From Enterobacter cancerogenus (GTDB taxonomy: Bacteria > Pseudomonadota > Gammaproteobacteria > Enterobacterales > Enterobacteriaceae), in contig JRUP01000031.1 of NCBI GenBank assembly GCA_000773965.1, positions 1-64,000 of the forward strand: a stretch of 64,000 bases of DNA, written 5' to 3'. Under the pieces are notes generated by a model. It saw only the letters and a program-made list of their open reading frames with translations, was not told where the DNA came from and did not search any database. Below, piece by piece: positions 7,541 through 18,373 of this stretch. Made by a program: the position numbers and the translations under genes. Numbering within the stretch: position 1 is the stretch's first letter; each line of letters starts with the position of its first letter.

Positions 7541-8428
7541 ATGAATAAACTTACAACAGCAATAACGTTGGCGCTGGGGCTGACAGTCAGCGCAGGGCAG
7601 GCAGCGGAAGCTATCCCAACGCAGAAAGTCGATCAGGCGCTGCATGACCGCTTGCCAGCAGAGATTAAAAGCGCTGGAAAAATGATTTCGGTAAACAACG
7701 GATCGTTTCCTCCTTATGAGATCGTGAACGGTCCACATTCGATGGACGGCGCCTCAGCCGACCTGACGAATGCTTTGGCTCAATTGCTGGGTGTGAAAAT
7801 TGAACATGCCACGGTCAGCGGTTTGTCGGGTGTTTTAGCTGGCATTAACTCGGGCCGTTATCAGATGGCGATTGGGCCGATTGGCGATTACCCGGATCGT
7901 CAGCAGAAAGTCGACTTTATCGACTTTGTGCAGGAGTTCGTGGTATTCGGCGTGCAGAAGGGCAATCCAGCGAAAATTAACGGTCTGGAAGACACCTGCG
8001 GCAAGCGTATTGCTGTGATGGCAGCCGGTTCAGCTGAGCAGGTGATTCGTAAACAGTCGGATGCCTGCGTCGCCGCGGGCAAGCCCGCGGTGGTGGTGCA
8101 ATCCTTTACCGATCAGCCTTCATCGATTCTGGCAGTACGCTCTAAGCGTTCTGATGCATTCTTCTCTTCACAGGCACCGCTGACTTACTTTATCGATCAA
8201 GCCAATGGCCAGCTGGAGCTTTCCGGTAAAGGACAGAAGAACGGCTTTGGCGACATTTTCCAGGGCACGGTGGTGCCAAAAGGTTCCGAACTGGGCAACG
8301 TAGTACTCGACGCCTATAAAGAGCTGTTCGCCAACGGCACCTACGCGGCGATCATGAAGAAGTGGAAACTCGACGGCAATATCTTGCAGCAGCCGGGTCG
8401 TAATCTGGCGCAGGGGACAGCAAAATGA
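7541..8428 (+). CDS. ABC transporter periplasmic solute-binding protein (family 3, amino-acid type)
   Basis: A 295-residue protein with a signal peptide (MNKLTTAITLALGLTVSAGQA, cleavage near AEA). The mature part shows the family-3 pattern: SVNNGSFPPYE near the N-terminus, DLTNALAQLLG, and the ISGRYQMAIGPIGDYPDRQQ-like core (here INSGRYQMAIGPIGD). Two cysteines (EDTCGK and SDACVA) may form a disulfide. The ligand is probably a polar amino acid or related organic compound, but the sequence does not fix it. The ATG start was chosen over an upstream TTG because a signal peptide then begins properly and GGGGA precedes it. It overlaps the permease gene by four bases. Confidence 0.85.
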   Translation: MNKLTTAITLALGLTVSAGQAAEAIPTQKVDQALHDRLPAEIKSAGKMISVNNGSFPPYEIVNGPHSMDGASADLTNALAQLLGVKIEHATVSGLSGVLAGINSGRYQMAIGPIGDYPDRQQKVDFIDFVQEFVVFGVQKGNPAKINGLEDTCGKRIAVMAAGSAEQVIRKQSDACVAAGKPAVVVQSFTDQPSSILAVRSKRSDAFFSSQAPLTYFIDQANGQLELSGKGQKNGFGDIFQGTVVPKGSELGNVVLDAYKELFANGTYAAIMKKWKLDGNILQQPGRNLAQGTAK

Positions 8429-9375
8429 ATCCGGTCACCCACAATACGCGAGCCAGGGATAAGGCCAACGTGCAGCAGCGCGATGTCGCTTTCGCCCGCA
8501 GTGCGCCCACCTATGGACGCTGGATCTCATGGATTGTGGTACTGGTGGTCGCGGCCAACTTTCTCTGGCTGGTGGCGACCAATCCCAATTTTGAATGGAA
8601 AGTAGTGTTGCAGTGGTTCACCGAAGGTTCGGTGATGAAAGGGCTGAAGGTGACGCTCGGGCTGACGGTGGTCTCGATGATCCTCGGTACGCTGCTGGGG
8701 CTGCTGCTGGCGGTATGGCGTCTTTCGGAAAACAAACTGCTGAGCGGTATCTCGTCGCTCTACATTTGGTTTTTCCGGGGCACGCCGCTGCTGGTGCAAC
8801 TGATCTTTTGGTACAACCTGTCGACGCTGTTTCCGAACATTTCGATTACCGTACCCTGGACAGATATTACCTTCGCCAGCTGGAATACCAACGATCTGAT
8901 TACGCCGCTGACCGCTGCGTTTGCCGGACTGGCACTGAATGAAGCGGCGTATATGGCGGAGATCATTCGCGCTGGGCTGTTGTCTGTGGATCAGGGACAG
9001 GTGGAAACCACTCAGGCGTTTGGCATGAGCCGCAGTCGTGCGCTGCGTCGCATCATCATTCCGCAGGCGATGCGATCCATTATTCCTCCGACCGGCAATC
9101 AGCTGATCAGTATGATCAAAGCGACGTCGCTGGTCAGCGTAATAGCCATGGGCGATCTGCTTTACTCGGTGCAGGCCGTTTATAACCGCACCTTTGAAAT
9201 TATCCCGATGCTGATGGTGGCCGTGATTTGGTATCTGCTGATCACTTCGATCCTGAATATTGGGCAGTCAGCAATTGAACGCTACTACGCACGCGGCACC
9301 AAACGTACCGTGGTGAATAAACGCCGGACAGACACGGCTGTCGCAGCAACACATCAGCTGAAGGAGGATGTATGA
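8425..9375 (+). CDS. ABC transporter inner-membrane permease (polar amino-acid type)
   Basis: A 316-residue BPD_transp_1 permease with a long cytoplasmic N-terminus (about 30 residues), at least five predicted membrane spans, and the EAA loop ([20 protein letters not shown] then [17 protein letters not shown]) that docks the ATPase. Only one permease gene is present, so the transporter probably uses a homodimer. ATG overlaps the previous stop (ATGA), and its own stop overlaps the ATPase start in the same way, indicating tight translational coupling. Confidence 0.88.
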   Translation: MNPVTHNTRARDKANVQQRDVAFARSAPTYGRWISWIVVLVVAANFLWLVATNPNFEWKVVLQWFTEGSVMKGLKVTLGLTVVSMILGTLLGLLLAVWRLSENKLLSGISSLYIWFFRGTPLLVQLIFWYNLSTLFPNISITVPWTDITFASWNTNDLITPLTAAFAGLALNEAAYMAEIIRAGLLSVDQGQVETTQAFGMSRSRALRRIIIPQAMRSIIPPTGNQLISMIKATSLVSVIAMGDLLYSVQAVYNRTFEIIPMLMVAVIWYLLITSILNIGQSAIERYYARGTKRTVVNKRRTDTAVAATHQLKEDV

Positions 9376-10142
9376 GTGAGATTCAGCCGCTGGTCTCTGC
9401 GCGCAATGTCCAGAAGAGTTATGGCGATAACGAAGTGTTGAAAGGGATCGATCTGGATGTGTTTCCAGGCGAAGTGGTGGTGATTCTCGGGCCATCGGGC
9501 TCGGGTAAATCGACCTTCCTGCGCTGCATCAATCATCTGGAAGATATGAATGCCGGTTCCATTATGGTGGGTGACGAGCAGATTGGCTACGAATTGAAGC
9601 GCGGAATTCTGCATCGCCTGTCGGCACGGCGGATTGCTCACCAGCGTCAGAAGATCGGCATGGTGTTTCAGCAGTTCAACCTCTATCCGCATATGACTGT
9701 GCTGCAGAACATCATCGAAGCGCCGATTGGCGTGCACAAGTTTCCCCGCCAGGAAGCGCTACAGCATGCACGCGAGCTGCTGACAACGGTGGGGTTGAGT
9801 GACAAAGCCGATGCCTGGCCACGCCATCTTTCCGGCGGCCAGCAGCAGCGTGTGGCGATTGCTCGTGCGTTAGCCATCAAACCGGCGTTGATGCTGTTTG
9901 ATGAGCCGACTTCCGCGCTGGACCCCGAACTCGTGGGGGAGGTGCTGGCGACGATGCGCACGCTGGCCGATCGTGGTCTGACCATGATCGTGGTGACACA
10001 TGAGATTGGCTTTGCCCGTGAGGCGGCGGACCGGGTGGTGTTTATGGATGGCGGCGTGGTGGTTGAACAGGGGACGCCGGAGCAGGTGATTAGCAATCCG
10101 CAGCACCCGCGTACGCAGGCCTTTTTGAGCCGCTTTATTTAA
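9372..10142 (+). CDS. ABC transporter ATPase (GlnQ/HisP type)
   Basis: A 256-residue nucleotide-binding subunit with Walker A GPSGSGKS (40-47), the Q-loop in [11 protein letters not shown], signature LSGGQQQR (153-160), Walker [13 protein letters not shown] and the H-switch VVTHEIGFA. These place it in the polar amino-acid uptake ATPase group. It energises the transporter made with the two preceding genes. It is the last gene of the island operon; about 106 bases separate it from tatE. Confidence 0.92.
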   Translation: MSEIQPLVSARNVQKSYGDNEVLKGIDLDVFPGEVVVILGPSGSGKSTFLRCINHLEDMNAGSIMVGDEQIGYELKRGILHRLSARRIAHQRQKIGMVFQQFNLYPHMTVLQNIIEAPIGVHKFPRQEALQHARELLTTVGLSDKADAWPRHLSGGQQQRVAIARALAIKPALMLFDEPTSALDPELVGEVLATMRTLADRGLTMIVVTHEIGFAREAADRVVFMDGGVVVEQGTPEQVISNPQHPRTQAFLSRFI

Positions 10143-10248
10143 TGTTGCGCGGGAGTTGATCGTAATCTGTTACAGATTCCAGTTGTGACAGCTGATAAAC
10201 TGCGCGTTAATAGTTATGTCTGTTTTCGCTAAGGTTGAAAGGTAAAGT

Positions 10249-10452
10249 ATGGAAGGTTTCAGCATTGCCAAATTGCTGATCATCGGTGCACTTATTGTAC
10301 TGCTGTTTGGTACCAACAAGTTACGTTCACTGGGTGGTGATCTGGGTTCCGCCATTAAAGGCTTCAAGAAAGCCATGAAAGACGATGAATCCACCGCAAC
10401 CAAAAGCACCGCTGAAGAAGCGCCGGCTGAACGCGTGAGCCACAAAGAGTAA
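10249..10452 (+). CDS. tatE: Twin-arginine translocase subunit TatE
   Basis: A 67-residue TatA-family protein: short N-terminal membrane helix (residues about 6-20), [14 protein letters not shown] hinge and amphipathic helix ([14 protein letters not shown]), then a polar tail ending HKE as in E. coli TatE. TatE is a TatA paralogue that joins the folded-protein export pore in the inner membrane. It is next to lipA (convergent) as in E. coli, separated by a bidirectional terminator. Confidence 0.95.
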   Translation: MEGFSIAKLLIIGALIVLLFGTNKLRSLGGDLGSAIKGFKKAMKDDESTATKSTAEEAPAERVSHKE

Positions 10453-10494
10453 TCCGACTTCAAACGTCAATAAGTGTAAATATTTATGACGTTG

Positions 10495-10536
10495 ATAAAA
10501 AAACCAGACTGCTTCCAGTCTGGTTTTTGTTTTTTG
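10495..10536. terminator. Bidirectional terminator between tatE and lipA
   Basis: A 10-bp perfect stem AAACCAGACT/AGTCTGGTTT with a 6-nt loop, with T-rich sequence on the plus-strand exit and a matching A-tract on the other side, sits between two convergent genes. Confidence 0.9.
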
Positions 10537-10584
10537 GCACGGGTGAAAAAAGCCTGGCTGCGGGCGTCACACCCGCAGAACCGA

Positions 10585-11550
10585 TTATTTCACTTCCAGC
10601 CCTTTGGCCTGCATATCCGCATGATAAGAAGAACGGACGAATGGGCCACAGGCCGCATGGGTGAAGCCCATCGCCATGGCTTCCTCTTTCATCTCATCAA
10701 ACTCTGCCGGGCTCACATAGCGCTGAACAGGCAGGTGGTGGCGGCTTGGCTGTAAATACTGGCCGAGTGTGAGCATGGTGACACCATGACGACGCAGGTC
10801 ACGCATCACTTCCACGATCTCCGCATTGGTTTCGCCCAATCCGACCATCAGGCCAGACTTGGTTGGCACGTCCGGATGCGCTTCTTTAAAACGCTCCAGC
10901 AGCTTCAGTGACCAGTCATAGTTGGCGCCAGGGCGCACTTGACGGTAAACGCGTGGCACGTTTTCCATGTTGTGGTTGAACACATCTGGCGGCGTGGCAG
11001 TGAGGATTTCCAGCGCACGATCCATACGACCACGGAAGTCAGGTACCAGCGTTTCAATTTTGATGTTAGGGCTTTTTTCGCGAATGGCAGTGATGCAATC
11101 GGCAAAGTGCTGAGCCCCGCCGTCGCGCAGATCGTCGCGGTCAACCGAGGTGATCACCACATAACGCAGCGCCATATCGGCAATAGTTTGTGCCAGTTTC
11201 AGCGGTTCGTTGGCGTCAGGCATATTTGGACGGCCGTGGGCGACGTCGCAGAATGGGCAACGACGCGTACAAATCGCACCGAGGATCATAAAAGTGGCGG
11301 TGCCGTGGTTAAAGCATTCAGCGAGGTTAGGGCAGGAAGCCTCTTCACATACTGAGTGCAAACCATTTTTGCGCATGGCGGCTTTGATACCCTGAATGCG
11401 GCTGGAATCCGCAGGCAGTTTAATCTTCATCCACTCCGGCTTACGCAGAATCTCTTCACGCTCGACCATCACGGTTTTCACCGGGATCAGCGCCATTTTG
11501 TCGGCATCGCGATACTTGACGCCACGTTCCATCTGAATTGGTTTACTCAT
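10585..11550 (-). CDS. lipA: Lipoyl synthase
   Basis: A 321-residue radical-SAM enzyme that inserts two sulfurs into octanoyl-E2 or octanoyl-H protein to make the lipoyl cofactor. Both [4Fe-4S] clusters are supported: auxiliary-cluster cysteines Cys68, Cys73, Cys79 ([12 protein letters not shown]) and radical-SAM cysteines Cys94, Cys98, Cys101 (CTRRCPFC), the same numbering as E. coli. It lies downstream of lipB, which supplies its octanoylated substrate; the LysR gene ybeF that separates them in E. coli is missing here. Confidence 0.97.
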   Translation of the reverse strand: MSKPIQMERGVKYRDADKMALIPVKTVMVEREEILRKPEWMKIKLPADSSRIQGIKAAMRKNGLHSVCEEASCPNLAECFNHGTATFMILGAICTRRCPFCDVAHGRPNMPDANEPLKLAQTIADMALRYVVITSVDRDDLRDGGAQHFADCITAIREKSPNIKIETLVPDFRGRMDRALEILTATPPDVFNHNMENVPRVYRQVRPGANYDWSLKLLERFKEAHPDVPTKSGLMVGLGETNAEIVEVMRDLRRHGVTMLTLGQYLQPSRHHLPVQRYVSPAEFDEMKEEAMAMGFTHAACGPFVRSSYHADMQAKGLEVK

Positions 11551-11726
11551 AAATCTGCAGGTTCCGGTCGGGATTGCGATTTGAAAGCTTCCTCACTCAA
11601 ACTGAGAACCAGGCTTTCAACTTTATTTGAAAATATGGCAAAAATTATATCATTTCGTCTGCGCATAAGCAGCCGATATGCGAGCGCTAAAGTTACAATT
11701 TTGTAAATGAGCACAGACAGTCAAGG

Positions 11727-12377
11727 TCAGACCCTGGCCTCATTTTGCCATTCAAGCTGGGTGAAACCCGTTAAGCGGGCGAAATGTTGTACCAAACGGG
11801 GTTGTACGTCGGCGGTTGTGACGCCCGGCTGCTTTTCACTTAACTGCGTCATGCGCATGCCGGCATAACCGCAGGGATTGATGCGCAGGAAAGGTGCCAG
11901 ATCCATCGCCACATTTAATGCCAGGCCATGGAATGAGCACCCTTTACGAATACGAAGGCCTAATGAGCACACTTTGTCATCGCCAATATAGACGCCGGGT
12001 GCGTCGGCACGTGCGTGCGCAGCGATACCATAATCCGCCAGGGTGGCGATCACGGTCTCTTCCAGCGCAGTGACCAGCTCTCTGACACCGATTTTGTGAC
12101 GTTTAATATCAATCAACACGTACATCACCTGTTGCCCAGGCCCGTGATACGTCACCTGGCCGCCACGATCGCTCTGCACTACCGGAATATCGCCCGGCAT
12201 CAGCAGATGTTCGGCTTTGCCTGCCTGGCCCTGGGTAAACACCGGATGATGTTCCACCAGCCAGATTTCATCGGCGGTGCTGCTGTCACGTTGATCGGTA
12301 AACTGATGCATCGCATCGGAGACAGGTTGCCAGTCGCGCTGGCCCAGTTGACGAACAAGAAGCGTGTTAGCTGACAA
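11727..12377 (-). CDS. lipB: Octanoyltransferase LipB
   Basis: A 216-residue enzyme that moves octanoate from acyl-carrier protein to lipoyl domains, the first step of lipoate synthesis. The catalytic dyad Lys135 (GDDKVCSLG) and Cys169 (INPCGYAG) is at the E. coli positions, and the [12 protein letters not shown] substrate loop is intact. Start codon is TTG, which gives good alignment with the E. coli N-terminus; the region just upstream has a long hairpin. It follows ybeD and precedes lipA on the same strand. Confidence 0.96.
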   Translation of the reverse strand: MSANTLLVRQLGQRDWQPVSDAMHQFTDQRDSSTADEIWLVEHHPVFTQGQAGKAEHLLMPGDIPVVQSDRGGQVTYHGPGQQVMYVLIDIKRHKIGVRELVTALEETVIATLADYGIAAHARADAPGVYIGDDKVCSLGLRIRKGCSFHGLALNVAMDLAPFLRINPCGYAGMRMTQLSEKQPGVTTADVQPRLVQHFARLTGFTQLEWQNEARV

Positions 12378-12414
12378 AGCGGAGATCCGGTAGAGAGTGA
12401 AGGGCTGAGTATAA

Positions 12415-12440
12415 CGCTGGCAAAGCCGCCTTTGCCAGCG
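12415..12440. repeat. Perfect 11-bp hairpin in the ybeD-lipB gap
   Basis: CGCTGGCAAAG / CTTTGCCAGCG with a CCGC loop lies 7 bases after the ybeD stop and about 38 bases before the lipB start (minus strand). There is no T-tract, so it could be an attenuating or mRNA-stabilising structure rather than a terminator. Confidence 0.55.
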
Positions 12441-12446
12441 CGGGTA

Positions 12447-12710
12447 TTACAGGACCATGCGCACGATATCAATGTTACCCAGTTCTTCGTACAGGGTTTC
12501 TACCTGTTCGATATGCGTTGCGGTGATGGTGATAGAAACCGAATGGTAGTTACCTTTGCTGCTCGGTTTCACTGCCGGGGTATAGTCGCCGGGGGCGTGG
12601 CGCTGCACCACTTCAACCACTTGATCAACCAGCTCCGGTTGCGCCAGACCCATTACTTTATAGGTGAAGGGGGTAGGGAATTCGAGCAGTTCATTCAGTT
12701 TGGTTTTCAT
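12447..12710 (-). CDS. ybeD: YbeD (DUF493) regulatory-type small protein
   Basis: An 87-residue ACT-like small domain, nearly identical in length and pattern to E. coli YbeD ([20 protein letters not shown] at the start, IDIVRMVL at the end). Structural work on the family shows a fold like the ACT regulatory domain, suggesting a role in sensing or regulating lipoate or amino-acid metabolism; the precise function is not established. It lies between dacA and lipB, the conserved arrangement. Confidence 0.93.
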   Translation of the reverse strand: MKTKLNELLEFPTPFTYKVMGLAQPELVDQVVEVVQRHAPGDYTPAVKPSSKGNYHSVSITITATHIEQVETLYEELGNIDIVRMVL

Positions 12711-12775
12711 GTTGGCTCCGGTGCTTAAATTGAGAAGAGAAGCCCGAAGGCCGCCCCTACAACAGGTGATGCATA

Positions 12776-12806
12776 AAAATCGATAAGGGAGGCTTTCCAG
12801 CCTCCC
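12776..12806 (-). terminator. Terminator after dacA
   Basis: On the minus strand a GGGAGGCT/AGCCTCCC stem (12787-12806, 4-nt loop) is followed by TTATCGATTTTTA. It sits 62 bases after the dacA stop. The T-tract is interrupted. Confidence 0.6.
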
Positions 12807-12868
12807 CTATACGTTTGAAACGGGGGTTTCTAATTATATGGTATCAGACAGACGATTTTTCAAGCGTC

Positions 12869-14080
12869 TTAGCCAAACCAGTGATGGAACATCAGTTTGA
12901 TGTAATCAATGATACGGCTGAAGAAGCCGCCTTCCTGCACTTCGTTCAGCACCACCAGCGGACGCTGTTCAATGGTTTTGCCATCCAGCTGGAAGTTGAT
13001 GCTGCCCACCACCTGATTTTTCTGCAGCGGTGCATGCAGTTCGGTATTGGTCAGTACATAGCTGGCTTTCAGGTCTTTCATACGGCCGCGTGGAATGGTC
13101 AGGTAGGCATCTTTTTCAACGCCAAGCTGGACGCGATCGCTGTTACCAAACCAGACCGGCTCAGAAGCGAACTCTTTGCCTGCTTTCAGTGGCGCCACAG
13201 TCTCGAAGAAACGGAAGCCCCAGGTCAGCAGTTTTTTACTTTCGGTTTCACGACCTTTATAGGTGTGACCGCCCATCACGGCGGAGATTAGACGCATCTG
13301 GCCTTCAGTGGCAGAAGCCACCAGGTTGTAACCTGCCGCGTCAGTATGACCGGTTTTGATGCCGTCCACGTTCAGGCTGGTATCCCACAGCAAACCATTA
13401 CGGTTCATCTGTTTGATATTGTTGAAGGTGAACTCTTTCTCACGGTAGACCGAGTATTCGTCCGGCACATCACGAATCAATGCCTGGCCGATCAGCGCCA
13501 TATCACGCGCCGAGCTGTACTGACCTTCAGCATCCAGGCCGTGCACGGTCTGGAAGTGGGTGTTTTTCAGACCCAACGCGCCAACGTAGTTATTCATCAG
13601 GCTAACAAACGCATCCTGGCTGCCGGCAACGTAATCGGCCATCGCTACACAGGCATCATTCCCTGACTGCAACACGATACCGCGCGTCAGTTGAGAAACC
13701 GGTACGCGATCGCCTGGCTTCAGGAACATCAGTGACGAGCCTTTGAACACCGGATTACCGGTGGCCCATGCGTCTTTACCGACGGTGACGATATCATCGT
13801 TATGGATTTTGCCTGCTTTGACCGCCTGACCAATCACATAGCTGGTCATCATTTTGGTCAGACTGGCGGGATCGCGGCGCGCATCGGCGTTCTTTTCGGC
13901 CAGGACTTTACCTGAGTTGGCATCGATCAGCACATAAGCTTCAGCATCGATTTCCGGGACGCCCGGGATCATCGTCTTAAGGTTAACATCGTCCGCAAAG
14001 GCGGCATGGCTGAGAGAAAGGGCGACCAGTGATCCCACTGTCAGGCGTTTCAGAAAACGAGAGGGTTTCAGCGTATTCAT
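12869..14080 (-). CDS. dacA: D-alanyl-D-alanine carboxypeptidase PBP5
   Basis: A 403-residue periplasmic DD-carboxypeptidase that trims pentapeptides in peptidoglycan and helps keep normal cell shape. It has a signal peptide (ending AFADD near residue 29), the serine-enzyme motifs Ser73-L-T-Lys76, Ser139-G-N and Lys242-T-G, and a C-terminal amphipathic anchor ([18 protein letters not shown]) that binds the outer face of the inner membrane. It is upstream of ybeD and downstream of rlpA as in E. coli. Confidence 0.97.
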   Translation of the reverse strand: MNTLKPSRFLKRLTVGSLVALSLSHAAFADDVNLKTMIPGVPEIDAEAYVLIDANSGKVLAEKNADARRDPASLTKMMTSYVIGQAVKAGKIHNDDIVTVGKDAWATGNPVFKGSSLMFLKPGDRVPVSQLTRGIVLQSGNDACVAMADYVAGSQDAFVSLMNNYVGALGLKNTHFQTVHGLDAEGQYSSARDMALIGQALIRDVPDEYSVYREKEFTFNNIKQMNRNGLLWDTSLNVDGIKTGHTDAAGYNLVASATEGQMRLISAVMGGHTYKGRETESKKLLTWGFRFFETVAPLKAGKEFASEPVWFGNSDRVQLGVEKDAYLTIPRGRMKDLKASYVLTNTELHAPLQKNQVVGSINFQLDGKTIEQRPLVVLNEVQEGGFFSRIIDYIKLMFHHWFG

Positions 14081-14188
14081 GTTAAGGACTACAACATCCG
14101 TGGGCTAAGAGTGAAAAAAGTGCCTTACTATAGCAAACGCCCGATCGAGCGACATCTTGCTTTGCAAATCAGTTTCAGCAGTAAAGGT

Positions 14189-14218
14189 AACTGCCCGTAA
14201 CATTACGGACGGGCAGTT
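14189..14218 (-). terminator. Hairpin spanning the rlpA stop codon
   Basis: AACTGCCCGT/ACGGGCAGTT, a perfect 10-bp stem, encloses the rlpA stop codon in its 10-nt loop. On the minus strand it is followed by ACCTTTACTG, so it may be a weak terminator or a 3'-end block. Confidence 0.5.
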
Positions 14219-15303
14219 GTAATAAATGAGCTCATTTGTGCTTCAGTGGTCAGGCGCTGTTGTAACGCAGCGGCTTCCGCCCGGCTGCTGTAACCACCGA
14301 GTTGAATACGATAAACGTTGCCATTGGCTTCCACGTTTCCAGGCACGCCAAAACGTTTACCCAGGCTGGTCGCCAGTTGACGGGCGCGCGCCGCATCATT
14401 GACCGCACCGACCTGAACGACATAACCACCGGCGGTATGCGTACTCTGAGGTGCAGCGCTGGCTGGAGCAGAAACCGATGCCGCAACCGGTGCAGCGGAC
14501 GTTGATTGCACAGGCGTGGCGGCCGGTTCGCTGCCTTCCAGTACGCCGTTTGCTAAAGGCTGAGGCGCGCCGAGGAAACCGCTGCTCTGCACCGGGGCAC
14601 CGAGGCCACCGTTACTCTGCAGGGTGCTGTTATCGACTGCGCGAACATCCTGTGGCGCAGGTGCAGGCGTGGTATTGGCGCTGCCACCCATCATCACCAT
14701 GCCGCCGTTAAGATCCGGGCGCGCGGGCAGGGCGTAGCTCTGCTTCGCCACTGTAGTGCCAATGGTGCCGGGGCCGGAAACAGAACCATCCGGTGCGACT
14801 TTGATGTAATCCACGCGAACACGGGAATTATTCGAGATATTCAAACGGTCGCCTGCTGCGCGTGACAGGTCAATGATGCGGCCGGGGGTATACGGACCAC
14901 GGTCATTAACACGCACCACGATCTGGCGACCATTAGCGAGGTTAGTGACGCGCACATAGCTTGGCAGTGGCAGAGTAGGGTGTGCCGCAGTTAAGGCGTC
15001 TGGATCGTAAGATTCGCCAATTGCTGTGCGATTACCTTGTGCTTCTGCACCGTACCAGGTGGCCAACCCAACTTCGCTGAAGTTCGAAGGATCCTTGATT
15101 ACGCGATAATTTTTACCATTAACGCTGTAATCCTGGCTGGTAGAAGGATTGATCGGTTCATAGCGCGGTTCAACGCCTGGGATTTCCACCACCGGGCCAT
15201 TATAGGCCGGCTGCGGTGGCGCAGTATTATTCTGCTGTTCCGGTGCGGAACAGGCAGCCAGTACCAATGATGCCAGTGCAACCCCAAGCCAATCCTTACG
15301 CAT
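14203..15303 (-). CDS. rlpA: Septal ring lytic transglycosylase RlpA
   Basis: A 366-residue outer-membrane lipoprotein: lipobox LAAC with acylated Cys18, a double-psi beta-barrel domain (about residues 78-170, with GLATWYGAEAQGNRTAIGE and VRVNDRGPY), a long Pro/Ala/Ser-rich linker, and a C-terminal SPOR domain (about 290-366, YVVQVGAVNDAARA). SPOR domains bind denuded glycan strands at the septum. Lytic activity is shown in Pseudomonas, not clearly in E. coli. It is 10 bases downstream of rodA. Confidence 0.95.
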   Translation of the reverse strand: MRKDWLGVALASLVLAACSAPEQQNNTAPPQPAYNGPVVEIPGVEPRYEPINPSTSQDYSVNGKNYRVIKDPSNFSEVGLATWYGAEAQGNRTAIGESYDPDALTAAHPTLPLPSYVRVTNLANGRQIVVRVNDRGPYTPGRIIDLSRAAGDRLNISNNSRVRVDYIKVAPDGSVSGPGTIGTTVAKQSYALPARPDLNGGMVMMGGSANTTPAPAPQDVRAVDNSTLQSNGGLGAPVQSSGFLGAPQPLANGVLEGSEPAATPVQSTSAAPVAASVSAPASAAPQSTHTAGGYVVQVGAVNDAARARQLATSLGKRFGVPGNVEANGNVYRIQLGGYSSRAEAAALQQRLTTEAQMSSFITTARP

Positions 15304-15313
15304 GTGCAGCCTC

Positions 15314-16432
15314 TTAAACGCTTTTAGATAACATTTTTCGATGAGTATGGATCGACATCACGATGCCAAATCCGGCCATTAATACAATCAACGCCGACCC
15401 GCCGTAGCTCACCAGCGGCAGCGGAACACCGACCACGGGTAAGATACCACTTACCATACCAATGTTAACGAAAACATAGACGAATAAAATCAACATCAAA
15501 CCACCGGCCATCACGCGACCAAAGGTGGTTTGCGCGCGCGCCGCAACAATCAGGCCACGCAAAATCAGCAGCAGATACAGCACCAGTAGGACTAATACGC
15601 CCACCAGGCCGAGTTCTTCTGCCAGTACCGCAAAGATAAAGTCGGTGTGACGCTCGGGTAAAAACTCCAGCTGTGACTGGGTGCCATGCAGCCAGCCTTT
15701 ACCACGCAAACCACCGGATCCAATCGCAATCTTGGACTGAATAATGTGATAACCGGCACCGAGCGGGTCACTCTCTGGATCGAGCAGCATCATCACGCGG
15801 TCGCGCTGATAATCATGCATCAGGAAGAACCACAGCACCGGAATAAAAGCCGCCACCAGCAGCACCGCCACAGCAATCAGCTTCCAGCTCATCCCCGACA
15901 GGAACAGCACAAACAGGCCGGACGCGGCGATCAGAATCGAGGTGCCGAGGTCAGGCTGTGCCGCCACTAACAGCGTCGGCATGAAGATCAACACCAGCGC
16001 AATGCCGGTATTTTTCAGCGTTGGTGGGCAGACATCACGGTTAATAAAGCGCGCCACCATAAGCGGTACCGCTATTTTGGCTATTTCGGAGGGCTGGAAA
16101 CGCACAAAGCCAAGATCGAGCCAGCGCTGAGCCCCTTTACTGATATGGCCAAAGGCATCCACCGCCACCAGTAATATCACGCAGACAATATAGAGATAGG
16201 GCGCCCAACTTTCATACACGCGCGGCGGCACCTGCGCCATCACCAGCATGATAATGATACCCATGGCAATCTGACCGAGTTTACGTTCCATCATGCCCGG
16301 ATCCTGACCGCTGGCGCTCCAGATCACGATGGCGCTGTAGGTCAGTAGCGCAAGGATGATCAGCATAAACAGGGGATCGATATGGATACGCGTCCAGATC
16401 GATCTTTTCTGCGGGCTATCGTTCATGGACAT
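15314..16432 (-). CDS. mrdB: Rod-shape peptidoglycan glycosyltransferase RodA
   Basis: A 372-residue SEDS-family polytopic membrane protein (about ten spans) that polymerises lipid II during cell elongation. The SEDS hallmarks are present: [40 protein letters not shown] and the C-terminal [11 protein letters not shown]. It works with PBP2, whose gene (mrdA) precedes it by only 2 bases, so the two are co-translated partners. Also called rodA. Confidence 0.97.
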   Translation of the reverse strand: MSMNDSPQKRSIWTRIHIDPLFMLIILALLTYSAIVIWSASGQDPGMMERKLGQIAMGIIIMLVMAQVPPRVYESWAPYLYIVCVILLVAVDAFGHISKGAQRWLDLGFVRFQPSEIAKIAVPLMVARFINRDVCPPTLKNTGIALVLIFMPTLLVAAQPDLGTSILIAASGLFVLFLSGMSWKLIAVAVLLVAAFIPVLWFFLMHDYQRDRVMMLLDPESDPLGAGYHIIQSKIAIGSGGLRGKGWLHGTQSQLEFLPERHTDFIFAVLAEELGLVGVLVLLVLYLLLILRGLIVAARAQTTFGRVMAGGLMLILFVYVFVNIGMVSGILPVVGVPLPLVSYGGSALIVLMAGFGIVMSIHTHRKMLSKSV

Positions 16433-16434
16433 CT

Positions 16435-18339
16435 TTATTCACCTTCGTAGCCAGGCGGCGTCGGTGCGGCTTCAGGCAGCACGGTATTGTTGTCGCCTAG
16501 CATTATGTGGTCGAGAATCTGACGCATCACCGTACCCACTGCAGGGCCGGCACCGCCGTTCTCCAGAATCATGGTTACGGCAACGCGCGGTTTGTCGTAA
16601 GGCGCGAAAGCCGTCATCAGTTTATGGTCACGCAAGCGTTCAGCAATTTTGTGCGCGTTATAGGTCTCGTTCTCTTTCAGACCGAATACCTGCGCAGTAC
16701 CGGATTTCGCGGCAATTTTGTAAGGCGCATCGGCAAAACTTTTGTGCGCCGTACCATTAGCGCGGTTCGCCACGCCGTACATGCCATCTTTGGCAATTTC
16801 CCAGTATCCTGAATGAATGTCGCCAATCGGCGCATCCGGCGGCTGGCGATACGGCACCATGGCCTGACCTTCACGGGTGGCGCGCAGCAAATGCGGCACT
16901 TTGATAATGCCGTCATTAATCAGAATCATCATGGCTTTGTTCATCTGTACCGGGGTTGCAGTCCAGTAACCCTGACCAATGCCCACCGGAATGGTGTCAC
17001 CCTGATACCACGGCTTCTTAAAGCGCTTCAGCTTCCACTCACGCGTTGGCATGTTGCCGGGACTTTCCTGCGGCAAATCAATACCGGTGCGATGGCCATA
17101 GCCAAATTTGGTCATCCACTCTGACAGGCGATCAATGCCCATGTCGTAGGCGACCTGATAGAAGAAGGTATCGGCAGACTCTTCCAGCGACTTGGTCACA
17201 TTCAGACGGCCGTGTCCCCATTTTTTCCAGTCGCGATAGCGTTTTTCCGAACCGGGCAACTGCCACCAGCCGGGGTCAAACAGGCTGGTGTTGCGGTTAA
17301 TCACGCCTGCGCTAAGCGCAGATACGGCAACATAAGGTTTCACCGTTGAGGCGGGTGGGTAAGAAGCCTGCAACGCACGGTTATACAGTGGACGGTTCTC
17401 ATCGCTCAGCAGGGCTTTGTAATCCTTACTGGAGATACCATCGACAAACAGATTGGGGTCATAGCTGGGGGTGGACACCAGCGCCAGAATTTCACCGGTG
17501 CGCGGATCGCTCACCACCACCGCCGCACGGCTGCCGGTCAACAGGGTTTCGATGTACTGCTGCAGTTTCAGGTCGACGGTCAGATAGATATCGCGGCCGG
17601 CCTGCGGGGATTGCTCGTGCAACTGGCGAATGACCCGGCCGCGATTGTTCACTTCAACCTCTTCGTAGCCGGTTTTGCCATGCAGCACATCTTCGTAATA
17701 GTTCTCGATGCCCAACTTGCCGATATCATGCGTTGCCGCATAGTTAGGCCATTTACCTTCATCATCGAGGCGCTTAACGTCGCGATCGTTAATTTTAGAG
17801 ACGTAGCCCACCACATGGGTCAGCGTCTGACCGTAAGGATAATAGCGGCGTTGGTAACCCTTCACTTCCACGCCGGGGAAGCGGTACTGATTGACGGCGA
17901 AACGTGCCACCTGCACTTCATTGAGCGCGGTTTTAACTGGAATAGAGGTGAAACGGCGTGAGCGCTTACGCTCTTTTTCAAAGGCGTCGAGATCGTCGTC
18001 CGTCAGATCCAGCACCGGGCGCAGGTCCTGCAACGTCTGTTTAAGATCATCGACTTTTTCAGGTACCAGTTCGGCCTGATAAATGGTGCGGTTCAGCGCC
18101 AGCGGGACGCCATTGCGATCAAAGATGATGCCGCGGCTGGGCGCTACAGGCACCAGCTTGATGCGGTTCTCATTGGAACGGGTGCTGTAATCGTCGAAAC
18201 GCAGGATTTGCAGGTGATAGAGGTTGACCACCAGCACGCTGGAGAGCAGGAAAATGCCAACAAAAGCCACCAAAGCCCGGCGGACAAAGAGTTTTTGTTC
18301 GGCAGTGTAATCGCGAAAGGCGTTGCTCTGTAATTTCAT
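16435..18339 (-). CDS. mrdA: Penicillin-binding protein 2 (elongation transpeptidase)
   Basis: A 634-residue bitopic transpeptidase of the elongasome. One N-terminal membrane span (about 20-42) is followed by a dimerisation/pedestal domain and the transpeptidase domain with Ser331-T-V-Lys334, Ser388-A-D and Lys545-S-G-T. It crosslinks the strands made by RodA and is the mecillinam target in E. coli. Located between rlmH and rodA with short gaps, as in the conserved mrd cluster. Confidence 0.97.
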   Translation of the reverse strand: MKLQSNAFRDYTAEQKLFVRRALVAFVGIFLLSSVLVVNLYHLQILRFDDYSTRSNENRIKLVPVAPSRGIIFDRNGVPLALNRTIYQAELVPEKVDDLKQTLQDLRPVLDLTDDDLDAFEKERKRSRRFTSIPVKTALNEVQVARFAVNQYRFPGVEVKGYQRRYYPYGQTLTHVVGYVSKINDRDVKRLDDEGKWPNYAATHDIGKLGIENYYEDVLHGKTGYEEVEVNNRGRVIRQLHEQSPQAGRDIYLTVDLKLQQYIETLLTGSRAAVVVSDPRTGEILALVSTPSYDPNLFVDGISSKDYKALLSDENRPLYNRALQASYPPASTVKPYVAVSALSAGVINRNTSLFDPGWWQLPGSEKRYRDWKKWGHGRLNVTKSLEESADTFFYQVAYDMGIDRLSEWMTKFGYGHRTGIDLPQESPGNMPTREWKLKRFKKPWYQGDTIPVGIGQGYWTATPVQMNKAMMILINDGIIKVPHLLRATREGQAMVPYRQPPDAPIGDIHSGYWEIAKDGMYGVANRANGTAHKSFADAPYKIAAKSGTAQVFGLKENETYNAHKIAERLRDHKLMTAFAPYDKPRVAVTMILENGGAGPAVGTVMRQILDHIMLGDNNTVLPEAAPTPPGYEGE

Positions 18340-18373
18340 CCGCTGCGTTTATTGTCTGGAGGTTGTCAGGCGT

